Notes: a model not told the origin generated them from the letters alone. Numbered from the stretch's first letter, positions 23,624 to 29,300 are shown. The stretch is 63,023 nucleotides of DNA from an uncultured Muribaculaceae bacterium (GCA_947628305.1 CANQZG010000021.1:1-63023), one strand, 5' to 3'. Numbers and translations are program-made.

Positions 23624-23806
23624 GCTGGATTCGGGCAATGCTTTCAGTTGTTTCTCAACTTCCGCTCGAACGCTGTCTCTGATATCTTGCGCATTTCTCT
23701 CAGTCGTCTGCTTCTTATCGATGAAGCCAGCAACCACTGAAAGAATCGGCGCTCCGATCATCACAGCTTTTGCTGCAAATTTGAGAAAGCTACCTTTTTT
23801 GTTCAT
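23612..23806 (-). CDS. Small membrane protein
   Basis: 64 residues from ATG 23806 (AGGAGGTGA). Basic start, one membrane helix (FLKFAAKAVMIGAPILSVVAGFI), then a charged helix (ERNAQDIRDSVRAEVEKQLKAL). Own promoter (23821-23846). Function unknown. Confidence 0.68.
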   Translation of the reverse strand: MNKKGSFLKFAAKAVMIGAPILSVVAGFIDKKQTTERNAQDIRDSVRAEVEKQLKALPESSKES

Positions 23807-23820
23807 TGCTTTCACCTCCT

Positions 23821-23846
23821 ATTAGACTCCAAGTTTTCTGTGCGAA
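23821..23846 (-). promoter_or_regulatory. TTCGC-type promoter
   Basis: TTCGC (23846-23842), 15 nt with ACAGAAAAC, then TCTAAT (23826-23821). The upstream TTATATTT overlaps the TTCGC box. Confidence 0.7.
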
Positions 23847-23858
23847 AATATAAAAGAA

Positions 23859-23879
23859 GAGGCCGCGTTAGCGGTCCTC
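23859..23879 (-). terminator. Stop-in-loop hairpin
   Basis: GAGGACCGC / GCGGCCTC around a TAAC loop that is the stop codon of the 23868 gene; then TTCTTTTATATTTT leading straight into the next promoter. Confidence 0.75.
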
Positions 23880-24194
23880 CTCCTTCTCGGAGAGCAATCC
23901 GATAATCTTATCCAATTTTCGGTTGATCCTGTCCAATGCCAGGCACTTCTCCCGTTCGTGATCGGAAACCATCACTATGATCGTGCCGAGTTGCTTACCC
24001 TGGTCGAATACTTCGGGGTGACTATCGAGGCAACCCCAATCCTTGATAACACCGGTATTAAACGAATCAATATCGTTCATGTCGATCTTATCAGGATCCA
24101 TGCCCAGATAGTCCTTTAACATATCCGCCAGGAAATCCGAAAACTCTTTCATGATCTCGTCATGTCCCTTCGCGAGAGTGGTGGTCTTCTTCAT
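23868..24194 (-). CDS. Hypothetical acidic protein
   Basis: 108 residues. EIMKEFSDFLADMLKDYLGMDPDKIDMNDIDSFNTGVIKDWGCLDSHPEVFDQGKQLGTIIVMVSDHEREK then a basic helix and an acidic end (SEKEEDR), the last residues being read from the hairpin arm. AGGAGG upstream. No family recognised. Confidence 0.68.
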   Translation of the reverse strand: MKKTTTLAKGHDEIMKEFSDFLADMLKDYLGMDPDKIDMNDIDSFNTGVIKDWGCLDSHPEVFDQGKQLGTIIVMVSDHEREKCLALDRINRKLDKIIGLLSEKEEDR

Positions 24195-24244
24195 TGCCGT
24201 TGTCTTTTCCTCCTAAATATAAATAAGTTTTTTGGATTTCTCCT

Positions 24245-24270
24245 ATTAGAGAACCGGTTTTTTGTGCGAG
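24245..24270 (-). promoter_or_regulatory. TTCGC-type promoter (CTCGC variant)
   Basis: CTCGC (24270-24266), 15 nt with ACAAAAAAC, then TCTAAT (24250-24245). Overlaps the end of the upstream gene. Confidence 0.6.
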
Positions 24271-24476
24271 GGAGCGTTAGGCCATTTTTCAATCATTGAT
24301 GCAAGGGTACGACAAGCTTCATTATACTTATTAGTAAGTGACTGAAATATATACCGATTCTCTAGTGGAGTGTGTTTAATTACGTCTATTAACTCGTCTC
24401 CGAATGCCTGCCAACGGTCGGTAATGAAAATTATAGCTTCCGTCAATTCTTCTTTTGAAGGTTCTTTCATAGCCAT
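24246..24476 (-). CDS. Hypothetical helical protein
   Basis: 76 residues from ATG 24476: GGAGA is followed by TTTATATTT and the ATG; the longer open frame to 24587 crosses a terminator. MKEPSKEELTEAIIFITDRWQAFGDELIDVI ... YNEACRTLASMIEKW. Its end lies in the next promoter. No family recognised. Confidence 0.62.
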   Translation of the reverse strand: MAMKEPSKEELTEAIIFITDRWQAFGDELIDVIKHTPLENRYIFQSLTNKYNEACRTLASMIEKWPNAPSHKKPVL

Positions 24477-24504
24477 AAATATAAATCTCCTTTCCGAACT
24501 GAAA

Positions 24505-24526
24505 AAGGAGAGACGATGCTCTCCTT
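24505..24526 (-). terminator. Hairpin terminator
   Basis: AAGGAGAG pairs with CTCTCCTT (8 bp), followed by TTTC; lies after the 24-residue membrane peptide gene. Confidence 0.7.
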
Positions 24527-24537
24527 CGTCTGCACCG

Positions 24538-24612
24538 TCACTTGCCAAATACTTTGCATACCATAATGCAAATGCATACGATTCCAATGACGGCTATCAG
24601 ATTCCAGTTCAT
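24538..24612 (-). CDS. 24-residue membrane peptide
   Basis: MNWNLIAVIGIVCICIMVCK then VFGK: one membrane helix with three cysteines. AAAAGGGGGA lies upstream. It follows the 49-residue membrane gene by 2 nt and ends before a terminator, so it looks like a real tiny gene. Function unknown. Confidence 0.55.
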   Translation of the reverse strand: MNWNLIAVIGIVCICIMVCKVFGK

Positions 24613-24614
24613 CG

Positions 24615-24764
24615 TCAATCCCCCTTTTTGCCGCCTATACTCTTAAAAGTATCGACTGCTTTCTGAGTTCTTCCTACCATCCATCTTAATACTTTCGCTA
24701 CTGCCGTCATCATCGTCGGCAGAAGAGCGAATATCAAGATGATCGATACGATTGCAGAAATCAT
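24615..24764 (-). CDS. 49-residue membrane protein
   Basis: MISAIVSIILIFALLPTMMT is one membrane helix; VAKVLRWMVGRTQKAVDTFK is a basic amphipathic helix. AGGAGGG upstream and own TTCGC promoter (24796-24821). Function unknown. Confidence 0.65.
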   Translation of the reverse strand: MISAIVSIILIFALLPTMMTAVAKVLRWMVGRTQKAVDTFKSIGGKKGD

Positions 24765-24795
24765 AGTCAAAACCCTCCTAAAAGTTTAGTCTTTC

Positions 24796-24821
24796 ATTAA
24801 AAAGAAGGATTTTCATGCGAA
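24796..24821 (-). promoter_or_regulatory. TTCGC-type promoter
   Basis: TTCGC (24821-24817), 15 nt with ATGAAAATCC, then TTTAAT (24801-24796). Nearly identical over 23 nt to 28082-28107. Confidence 0.75.
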
Positions 24822-24826
24822 AAAGA

Positions 24827-24853
24827 AAGGAGGAGGTCATGTGACCCCTCCTT
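24827..24853 (-). terminator. Stop-in-loop hairpin
   Basis: AAGGAGGGGTC / GACCTCCTCCTT with the TGA of the 24837 gene in the loop; then TCTTTTTCGC. Confidence 0.7.
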
Positions 24854-25067
24854 GGAAATCTGTCCATACATAGCCCATAGATTCGCAAAGTTGAAATATC
24901 CGAGAATCTTTTCTGCATCTGACACGAATCCAGACCTTCCATTCGCTTTTCGAATGAACCACCTCGAATCGAGCCCCGTTTAGGCTCAATTCATGGGTGT
25001 TTTTCGTTAAGCGATCAGAATCTGGCCGTTTGTACGCCATCCACATATTGTTTTTCGTCTTTTTCAT
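24837..25067 (-). CDS. Hypothetical basic protein
   Basis: 76 residues, basic (MKKTKNNMWMAYKRPDSDRLTKN) with a beta-rich centre (GARFEVVHSKSEWKVWIRVRCRKD). AGGAGG upstream; one-gene unit with own promoter and hairpin. No family recognised. Confidence 0.65.
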   Translation of the reverse strand: MKKTKNNMWMAYKRPDSDRLTKNTHELSLNGARFEVVHSKSEWKVWIRVRCRKDSRIFQLCESMGYVWTDFQGGVT

Positions 25068-25099
25068 TTGCTAGTCCTCCTAGTAGAATATAATTTCCT

Positions 25100-25125
25100 A
25101 CTATAATTGACGTTTTCAGCGCGAA
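25100..25125 (-). promoter_or_regulatory. TTCGC-type promoter
   Basis: TTCGC (25125-25121), 15 nt with CTGAAAACG, then TATAGT (25105-25100). Overlaps the last codons of the upstream gene. Confidence 0.65.
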
Positions 25126-25334
25126 GCGGAAATAAGAATCGTAACGATAGCTATCATTATTAGTGGCCAACAAATGATCCCAGATACTATCAAACATATT
25201 GCGACGATAAGTAAACCAGGGGGCATATCGTCGCTGACGTAAAAATCAAACCCATCCACTCTAGATAAAGCCAATGCTCCTCCAACTAGTAAAACGATCC
25301 CGATTAATAAATATAAATAAATCGTTGTAATCAT
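25116..25334 (-). CDS. Two-helix membrane protein
   Basis: 72 residues with two hydrophobic stretches (TIYLYLLIGIVLLVGGALAL; GLLIVAICLIVSGIICWPLIMIAIVTILI), the second perhaps a double pass. GAGGTGACAGA before the ATG, which overlaps the preceding stop. Function unknown. Confidence 0.68.
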   Translation of the reverse strand: MITTIYLYLLIGIVLLVGGALALSRVDGFDFYVSDDMPPGLLIVAICLIVSGIICWPLIMIAIVTILISASR

Positions 25335-25516
25335 TCTGTCACCTCATATATGGTTAAGGTTAATAAATTTTTTGGATCAATGTTATTGGCCTTCATCGTT
25401 CTGTAAAAGCGTCTTCGAGCCCGCTCTTTGGAACGTGCAGAAACTTCCGTTTCGTATTGGATGTAAACTGGCCCAGAAAGTCGACAATAATAAATTCGAA
25501 ATCTTTTCTTTTTCAT
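25331..25516 (-). CDS. Small basic protein
   Basis: 61 residues from ATG 25516 (GAGGTGG). MKKKRFRIYYCRLSGPVYIQ, then EVSARSKERARRRFYRTMKANNIDPKNLLTLTIYEV. This strand-helix-strand pattern is common in small phage proteins of unknown function. Confidence 0.65.
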   Translation of the reverse strand: MKKKRFRIYYCRLSGPVYIQYETEVSARSKERARRRFYRTMKANNIDPKNLLTLTIYEVTE

Positions 25517-25554
25517 ATGCCACCTCAAAAATATAAATAAGCTTTTTGATTTTT

Positions 25555-25704
25555 TTATGCAAATAGTAGAAAAATTAAAACAATAATAGCAATAATCGGA
25601 AGAAGTGCCCATATAATCAAAGAAACACCCCAAAGAACCTTAAATATAAATGCAAGCAGATACCCCGAGATGATAAGTATTGCAAGAGCAAATAAAATAC
25701 CCAT
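25555..25704 (-). CDS. 49-residue very hydrophobic membrane protein
   Basis: Residues 2-20 and 25-48 are two membrane helices (GILFALAILIISGYLLAFI; SLIIWALLPIIAIIVLIFLL) with nearly no soluble part. GAGGAGA precedes the ATG. Holin- or pinholin-like size, but it is far from the lysis genes. Function unknown. Confidence 0.62.
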   Translation of the reverse strand: MGILFALAILIISGYLLAFIFKVLWGVSLIIWALLPIIAIIVLIFLLFA

Positions 25705-25729
25705 TGTTTTCTCCTCAAAAATATAAAAA

Positions 25730-25754
25730 GGAGGAGCGTTGTTACGCTTCCTCC
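25730..25754 (-). terminator. Stop-in-loop hairpin
   Basis: GGAGGAAGCGT / ACGCTCCTCC; the TAA of the 25742 gene is at the loop; then TTTTTATATTTTTGAGG. Confidence 0.75.
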
Positions 25755-26101
25755 CAAAGACCGCACTCCATCGGGCTGGGCTGAGTCTCCGGATCCCAGA
25801 GATAAAGATCATAATATCCGTCTTCGTTCTCTACGATAGTGACCACACCGCCGTCCTCTCGAATCTCGTCAATATCCTCATTGAGAGATTCGATAGAGTC
25901 GGGCATGGTCTCCTCCGTGAATACGTAGTACGGAAGGTACATGCCTTCATCGGAATCCAGTTTCTCATAACTCCACAGCACGATTACGTTCATGTCTTCA
26001 GACAGGTAATCATAACTCTGCTCCTCACTCGCGAGAACCGGCACCATACTCATGATAGCCATTACCATGACAAGTACCATAATAGTGATAGTCTTTTTCA
26101 T
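25742..26101 (-). CDS. Secreted acidic protein
   Basis: 119 residues. A signal peptide is clear: MKKTITIMVLVMVMAIMSMV, P-V-L-A-S cleavage region at about residue 25. The mature part (about 95 residues) is strongly acidic with tyrosines (YDYLSEDMNVIVLWSYEKLDSDEG) and has no cysteine pair. Exported from an infected cell, it may act at the envelope, for example in superinfection exclusion. ATGGAGG upstream; strong promoter 26138-26163. Confidence 0.72.
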   Translation of the reverse strand: MKKTITIMVLVMVMAIMSMVPVLASEEQSYDYLSEDMNVIVLWSYEKLDSDEGMYLPYYVFTEETMPDSIESLNEDIDEIREDGGVVTIVENEDGYYDLYLWDPETQPSPMECGLWEEA

Positions 26102-26137
26102 TGTAAAATACCTCCATAAAATTAGTGTTTAGTTCTC

Positions 26138-26163
26138 ATTATGTGCTATGTTTTTCATGCGAA
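26138..26163 (-). promoter_or_regulatory. TTCGC-type promoter
   Basis: TTCGC (26163-26159), 15 nt with ATGAAAAACATAG, then CATAAT (26143-26138). The T-tail of the upstream terminator (TTATATTTTT) runs into the TTCGC box. Confidence 0.75.
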
Positions 26164-26171
26164 AAATATAA

Positions 26172-26199
26172 AAGGAAGAGCCAATGATGGCCCTCCCTT
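26172..26199 (-). terminator. Hairpin terminator
   Basis: AAGGGAGGGCCA pairs with TGGCTCTTCCTT (12 bp with G-T pairs), then TTATATTTTT. Confidence 0.75.
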
Positions 26200-26204
26200 T
26201 GAAC

Positions 26205-26636
26205 TTACTTTCTACCTTTCGGGAGTTTCTCACCGAAAAGTCCAATCCCAGGTAATTGTCTGGCAGCTGTCGTGGTCAGATGACCGTTCTCTTCAAACTT
26301 CAGAAGATCGGTCTGGCGATTCTTGTAGATCTTCGCACCTACCAGCATCGGAATCAAACAACCTGCTAACTCCGTCCCGAATCGCAACCATGAGAACTGA
26401 CTCTTCTTAGCTTCAGTCATCGCCATCGTCTGTGTTTTCTCTCTTTCGAGTTCACAACGGGCTCGATCGGCTTCAGCCTTCATTGCCGCTTCCTCGTCAT
26501 TGTTCAGAACGACCAGCAGATCGGTTGTCTCCCTAGCCAGATCCTTACGATCCACATCTTCCAGATCGTCCTCCTTCAGCCGATCCAGGTTCTTCTCCAG
26601 GACACCTTCCAGCTTTTCCCTGATTTCTTTTTTCAT
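26205..26636 (-). CDS. Membrane protein with coiled-coil N-terminus
   Basis: 143 residues from ATG 26636 (GAAAGGAG). Residues 1-90 are charged helices (KLEGVLEKNLDRLKEDDLEDVDRKDLARE, EEAAMKAEADRARCELEREKTQ); about 96-114 (FGTELAGCLIPMLVGAKIY) is one membrane helix; the tail is soluble. Probably oligomeric at the membrane. Function unknown. Confidence 0.68.
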   Translation of the reverse strand: MKKEIREKLEGVLEKNLDRLKEDDLEDVDRKDLARETTDLLVVLNNDEEAAMKAEADRARCELEREKTQTMAMTEAKKSQFSWLRFGTELAGCLIPMLVGAKIYKNRQTDLLKFEENGHLTTTAARQLPGIGLFGEKLPKGRK

Positions 26637-26670
26637 GCTACTTCTCCTTTCAAAATATAAAGTAGTTTTC

Positions 26671-26696
26671 ATTAAAGTCCCTGATTTTTGAGCGAC
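26671..26696 (-). promoter_or_regulatory. TTCGC-type promoter (GTCGC variant)
   Basis: GTCGC (26696-26692), 15 nt with TCAAAAATC, then TTTAAT (26676-26671). Confidence 0.6.
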
Positions 26697-26704
26697 TTTT
26701 TTCA

Positions 26705-26726
26705 AATTTTCACCCGGGGGATTTTT
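26705..26726. repeat. 22-nt exact repeat, copy 2
   Basis: Identical to 15586-15607. Here it covers the last codons (SEKSPG) and stop of the 26710 gene. Confidence 0.7.
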
Positions 26727-27027
26727 CGGAATCTGAATTCTCTTTCTCTTCATTTGCGGGTGGCTTCTGCGAAATCATAGCGAGTTTCATGAGAGGGTTG
26801 TTAAATATCATTTTATTACCGAAACTGTTCGGATCGAGCAGCTCTTGATTCCCTTTAATAATTTCGGTAATAGCAGGATATTTTGTTTCAAACAATTCAT
26901 CTTCTTTTTTTAACTTTTTCCATTCAACCATAACAGCAAGTGCTCTGGCCATGGATGTTAACTTTGCGGCTTCAAATGCTAATTCTCGCATTTCCATCTC
27001 GTCTTGATCGTAATCTTCTTTACTCAT
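26710..27027 (-). CDS. Hypothetical protein
   Basis: 105 residues from ATG 27027 (GGAAAGGAG). Acidic start, then a helix (MRELAFEAAKLTSMARALAVMVEWKKLKK) and a second helical part. No family recognised. Follows hairpin 27050-27070 with only TTATATTT between. Confidence 0.65.
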   Translation of the reverse strand: MSKEDYDQDEMEMRELAFEAAKLTSMARALAVMVEWKKLKKEDELFETKYPAITEIIKGNQELLDPNSFGNKMIFNNPLMKLAMISQKPPANEEKENSDSEKSPG

Positions 27028-27049
27028 CTTCTCTCTCCTTTCCAAATAT

Positions 27050-27070
27050 AAGAGGCTATGATAGCCTCTT
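27050..27070 (-). terminator. Hairpin terminator
   Basis: AAGAGGCTA pairs with TAGCCTCTT (9 bp, 3-nt loop), then ATATTT. The TAA of the 27069 gene begins the stem. Confidence 0.75.
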
Positions 27071-27164
27071 ATGTCCAGAGTATTTTCGCGGTCAGTACGA
27101 CCATTTCGACCAGCACGATAAACAGCACCAATGTGTTGATCGAATTGAACGCTTTTTTCCACAT
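27069..27164 (-). CDS. 31-residue membrane peptide
   Basis: MWKKAFNSINTLVLFIVLVE then MVVLTAKILWT: one membrane helix with a basic start. A perfect AAGGAGGAATT precedes ATG 27164, and it has a promoter and terminator, so it is a real tiny gene. Function unknown. Confidence 0.65.
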   Translation of the reverse strand: MWKKAFNSINTLVLFIVLVEMVVLTAKILWT

Positions 27165-27180
27165 AGCTAATTCCTCCTTC

Positions 27181-27206
27181 ATCATAGGGCAAGAATACCA
27201 TGCGAA
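27181..27206 (-). promoter_or_regulatory. TTCGC-type promoter
   Basis: TTCGC (27206-27202), 15 nt with ATGGTATTC, then TATGAT (27186-27181); AAGGAGG follows directly. Confidence 0.65.
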
Positions 27207-27210
27207 AAAA

Positions 27211-27240
27211 AAGAAGAGACTTTGTATGAAGTCCCTCCTT
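27211..27240 (-). terminator. Hairpin terminator
   Basis: AAGGAGGGACTT pairs with AAGTCTCTTCTT (12 bp incl. G-T), then TTTTTTCGC. Confidence 0.75.
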
Positions 27241-27327
27241 TCAATCCTCACTATGTGTAAGTCCAGCAATGATTACGTACCCCACCAACAGAATGAATAT
27301 AATCGTTCCAGGTATACTTTCAAACAT
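27241..27327 (-). CDS. 28-residue membrane peptide
   Basis: MFESIPGTIIFILLVGYVII then AGLTHSED: one membrane helix. ATGGAGGGC upstream, own promoter (27361-27386) and terminator. A TTATATT lies inside the coding part. Function unknown. Confidence 0.62.
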   Translation of the reverse strand: MFESIPGTIIFILLVGYVIIAGLTHSED

Positions 27328-27360
27328 TGTTTTGCCCTCCATATAATAGTATTGGTTTTC

Positions 27361-27386
27361 ATTATACACTATGTTTTTCATGCGAA
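27361..27386 (-). promoter_or_regulatory. TTCGC-type promoter (best match)
   Basis: TTCGC (27386-27382), 15 nt with ATGAAAAACATAG, then a perfect TATAAT (27366-27361). Confidence 0.78.
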
Positions 27387-27394
27387 TACAAAAA

Positions 27395-27420
27395 GAAGAA
27401 GCGCTGTTTAGCGCTTCTTC
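27395..27420 (-). terminator. Stop-in-loop hairpin
   Basis: GAAGAAGCGC pairs with GCGCTTCTTC (10 bp); the TAA of the 27408 gene opens the 6-nt loop; then TTTTTG. Confidence 0.8.
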
Positions 27421-27767
27421 AACAATTTCATGGAGCTCAAGATTGCCATAAGCCCTTCGCCATTCCGTCTACGTTCCTCGATGATGAGGGCCTCCGTATT
27501 GGTCAGAGGCCGTCTTAATTCGATGTAACGTCCCATCGAACGGTCGTAAATGGAGCGTTCTCGAAACCGAATTTCCTTGTCCACCGTAACTGCTCGAATG
27601 CCCCCGGATGCGAGCTTTATCGCACCTTTGACACCGAGGAGCACGATTGGTATTCCGAAACCCGGATTCTTAACGCACCAATCTAGACCGTTCTTGGCAC
27701 GTTTCACTTGACGGTTCTTCCAATCGTTCAGCTTCTCCTTCGTGGTCCGTTCGTCAACAATATACAT
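27408..27767 (-). CDS. Conserved phage protein with membrane segment
   Basis: 119 residues. KEKLNDWKNRQVKRAKNGLDWCVKNP, hydrophobic PIVLLGVKGAIKLASGG, then IYDRSMGRYIELRRPLTNTEALIIEERRRNGEGLMAILSSMKLL. I recall the last block from many gut phages, without a function. AAGGAGG upstream. Its final KKR codons form the hairpin arm. Confidence 0.75.
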   Translation of the reverse strand: MYIVDERTTKEKLNDWKNRQVKRAKNGLDWCVKNPGFGIPIVLLGVKGAIKLASGGIRAVTVDKEIRFRERSIYDRSMGRYIELRRPLTNTEALIIEERRRNGEGLMAILSSMKLLKKR

Positions 27768-27795
27768 GGTCTTTTTCCTCCTTAATAAATTGTCT

Positions 27796-27821
27796 ATTAT
27801 AGAGGTAGATTTTCAAGCGAA
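27796..27821 (-). promoter_or_regulatory. TTCGC-type promoter
   Basis: TTCGC (27821-27817), 15 nt with TTGAAAATC, then TATAAT (27801-27796). Confidence 0.75.
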
Positions 27822-27836
27822 AAAATATAAAAAGAA

Positions 27837-27855
27837 GAGGGCATGGTTAGCCCTC
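27837..27855 (-). terminator. Stop-in-loop hairpin
   Basis: GAGGGC pairs with GCCCTC; the TAA of the 27847 gene starts the loop; then TTCTTTTTATATTTTTTCGC. Confidence 0.75.
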
Positions 27856-28041
27856 ATCCTCCTTTCGGTCAATCTTCTTAAATACACCAGTGTGCAGACT
27901 GTACTTCTTGAAAACCTGAAGTGTATCGCAAAGTAGGTTGATCTCGTCCTCGGTTGCGCCACGACGTTTGGCTCTTCCAATTACGAGCTGCCACTTCTTC
28001 ACGAATGCCTCCCAAGCTTTCTGTGTAGCTGTCTTTTCCAT
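27847..28041 (-). CDS. Hypothetical helical protein
   Basis: 64 residues: KAWEAFVKKWQLVIGRAKRRGATEDEINLLCDTLQVFKKYSLH, helical and basic with an acidic end (RKEDEG) read from the hairpin arm. AGGAGG upstream, one-gene unit. No family recognised. Confidence 0.68.
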   Translation of the reverse strand: MEKTATQKAWEAFVKKWQLVIGRAKRRGATEDEINLLCDTLQVFKKYSLHTGVFKKIDRKEDEG

Positions 28042-28081
28042 GATCTGCTCCTCCTAAATATAATTTTGAGGTTGACCCTCT

Positions 28082-28107
28082 ATTAAAAAGAAGGATTTTC
28101 ATGCGAA
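28082..28107 (-). promoter_or_regulatory. TTCGC-type promoter
   Basis: TTCGC (28107-28103), 15 nt with ATGAAAATCC, then TTTAAT (28087-28082). Confidence 0.75.
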
Positions 28108-28111
28108 AAAA

Positions 28112-28136
28112 GGAGAGGCTATGATTAAGCCCCTCC
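28112..28136 (-). terminator. Stop-in-loop hairpin
   Basis: GGAGGGGCT pairs with AGCCTCTCC; the TAA of the 28125 gene opens the loop; then TTTTTTCGC. Confidence 0.75.
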
Positions 28137-28391
28137 CTCGTCTATTCTTTTAATAAGTTCTCTAAATTCCATTGCTCGATCTTTTTCCATTAACACCCAG
28201 ATTTCTCGACCATAATGGGCTCCTCCACCAGGAGAAGGGCATTCGTCAAGGTAGTTTGCTCGGAAATAGTATTCTTCCCCTTCTTTTAGGAAAGAATCCA
28301 AAACCTCCTTAATGCCTTGCAAATGGTCCTCTCTCCAGCAGATAATCCCGCTGTCGATATATCCGATATAACAGAAATTCTTCTCGTTCAT
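28125..28391 (-). CDS. Hypothetical protein
   Basis: 88 residues from ATG 28391 (GGGAGG). FCYIGYIDSGIICWREDHLQGIKEVLDSFLKEGEEYYFRANYL ... REIWVLMEKDRAMEFRELIKR: alternating strands and helices, alpha-beta fold. No family recognised. Confidence 0.65.
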   Translation of the reverse strand: MNEKNFCYIGYIDSGIICWREDHLQGIKEVLDSFLKEGEEYYFRANYLDECPSPGGGAHYGREIWVLMEKDRAMEFRELIKRIDEGGA

Positions 28392-28421
28392 GATAGAACC
28401 TCCCAAAAGTAATAGTTTTCT

Positions 28422-28447
28422 ATTAAAGAGGAAGATTTTAACGCGAA
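28422..28447 (-). promoter_or_regulatory. TTCGC-type promoter
   Basis: TTCGC (28447-28443), 15 nt with GTTAAAATC, then TTTAAT (28427-28422). Confidence 0.72.
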
Positions 28448-28449
28448 AA

Positions 28450-28474
28450 AAGGAGAGGCACATTGCCTCTCCTT
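28450..28474 (-). terminator. Hairpin terminator
   Basis: AAGGAGAGGCA pairs with TGCCTCTCCTT (11 bp, 3-nt loop), then TTTTCGC. The TAA of the 28473 gene begins the stem. Confidence 0.8.
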
Positions 28475-28841
28475 AGGATAGATAGCCGTCGTAATCGACA
28501 TTGTCAATGGCGTCATTAAATATCAATTCGACCCAATGTTCAAGTTTAGTATCCCTTCCATCAATGGTGTTCCGTTTCGGATACATCAAATAGACATCTT
28601 CTCCGTAAGCGAGTCTCATATCTTTTCCACGCCATTCTTTCGAGCCTCTGGTATACCCGACGATCCTATCTTCTTCGTCCTGAACCCTAACAATTTGCAC
28701 GCTAGGATGTCCAGCAGTCAGATATTTGACTCCGTCCAGTATTTCCTTAACACTCGTACGATCGGCGACCCACTCGCTCGGAATGTGTCCGATATACCTA
28801 ACTACCTTATTGGAATCCTTAAGCAACTCTTTCATAGTCAT
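28473..28841 (-). CDS. Hypothetical protein
   Basis: 122 residues: KVVRYIGHIPSEWVADRTSVKEILDGVKYLTAGHPSVQIVRVQDEEDRIVGYTRGS ... YLMYPKRNT ... KLEHWVELIFNDAID. Mixed alpha/beta, similar in plan to the preceding-type gene 28125. AGGAGG upstream. No family recognised. Confidence 0.68.
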   Translation of the reverse strand: MTMKELLKDSNKVVRYIGHIPSEWVADRTSVKEILDGVKYLTAGHPSVQIVRVQDEEDRIVGYTRGSKEWRGKDMRLAYGEDVYLMYPKRNTIDGRDTKLEHWVELIFNDAIDNVDYDGYLS

Positions 28842-28887
28842 TGTAAAATCCTCCTATAAATATCAATTTAGTTAGGCTTACTATCCT

Positions 28888-28913
28888 ATAAAAGAGCATG
28901 TTTACGGCGCGAA
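28888..28913 (-). promoter_or_regulatory. TTCGC-type promoter
   Basis: TTCGC (28913-28909), 15 nt with GCCGTAAACATGC, then TTTTAT (28893-28888). A second CTCGC with poor -10 lies just upstream (around 28921-28944), perhaps a decayed tandem copy. Confidence 0.6.
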
Positions 28914-28949
28914 AAAAATAAGAATCCTTGTTGGAGACGCGAGAAATAT

Positions 28950-28974
28950 AAAGCGGCCATGTCACAGCCGCTTT
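28950..28974 (-). terminator. Stop-in-loop hairpin
   Basis: AAAGCGGC pairs with GCCGCTTT; the TGA of the 28962 gene is in the loop; then ATATTTC. Confidence 0.75.
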
Positions 28975-29222
28975 ATAAGAGTTTTTAAATTTGCCCATTC
29001 CGCTCGATACAACTGGACAACTGGATCGTCTGGGTCCATTTCATCTTCTGAAATCTCGTTAAGATGCTCATACCGTTTCAAAACCCGAGCAGTGCAGTAT
29101 AAATCTACCATAACACTGTCATAGCTTTCCGGGTCGAACATAACCTCTTCGCAAGATTCCAGAATGAAATCTATAAGTTCCGTCCCATCCAGAGTCTGTA
29201 ATGTATTCAAACTAATATACAT
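28962..29222 (-). CDS. Hypothetical acidic protein
   Basis: 86 residues from ATG 29222 (AAGGAGG). ELIDFILESCEEVMFDPESYDSVMVDLYCTARVLKRYEHLNEISEDEMDPDD: helical and acidic. Its terminal LIKRL is encoded in the hairpin arm. No family recognised. Confidence 0.66.
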   Translation of the reverse strand: MYISLNTLQTLDGTELIDFILESCEEVMFDPESYDSVMVDLYCTARVLKRYEHLNEISEDEMDPDDPVVQLYRAEWANLKTLIKRL

Positions 29223-29237
29223 TTTCAATCCCTCCTT

Positions 29238-29263
29238 ATATAAGGAGAAGATCCTCACGCGAA
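29238..29263 (-). promoter_or_regulatory. TTCGC-type promoter
   Basis: TTCGC (29263-29259), 15 nt with GTGAGGATC, then TTATAT (29243-29238); AAGGAGG follows directly. Confidence 0.6.
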
Positions 29264-29270
29264 TATAAAA

Positions 29271-29300
29271 GGCGCCGCCAGCCAAACTGAATACGGCGCC
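29271..29300 (-). terminator. Hairpin terminator
   Basis: GGCGCCG pairs with CGGCGCC across a 16-nt loop, then TTTTATATT. Confidence 0.75.

Noticed and set aside
24477-24587. Longer start for the 76-residue protein
   Set aside because: The extension overlaps a terminator and the 24-residue gene; ATG 24476 has GGAGA at proper spacing.
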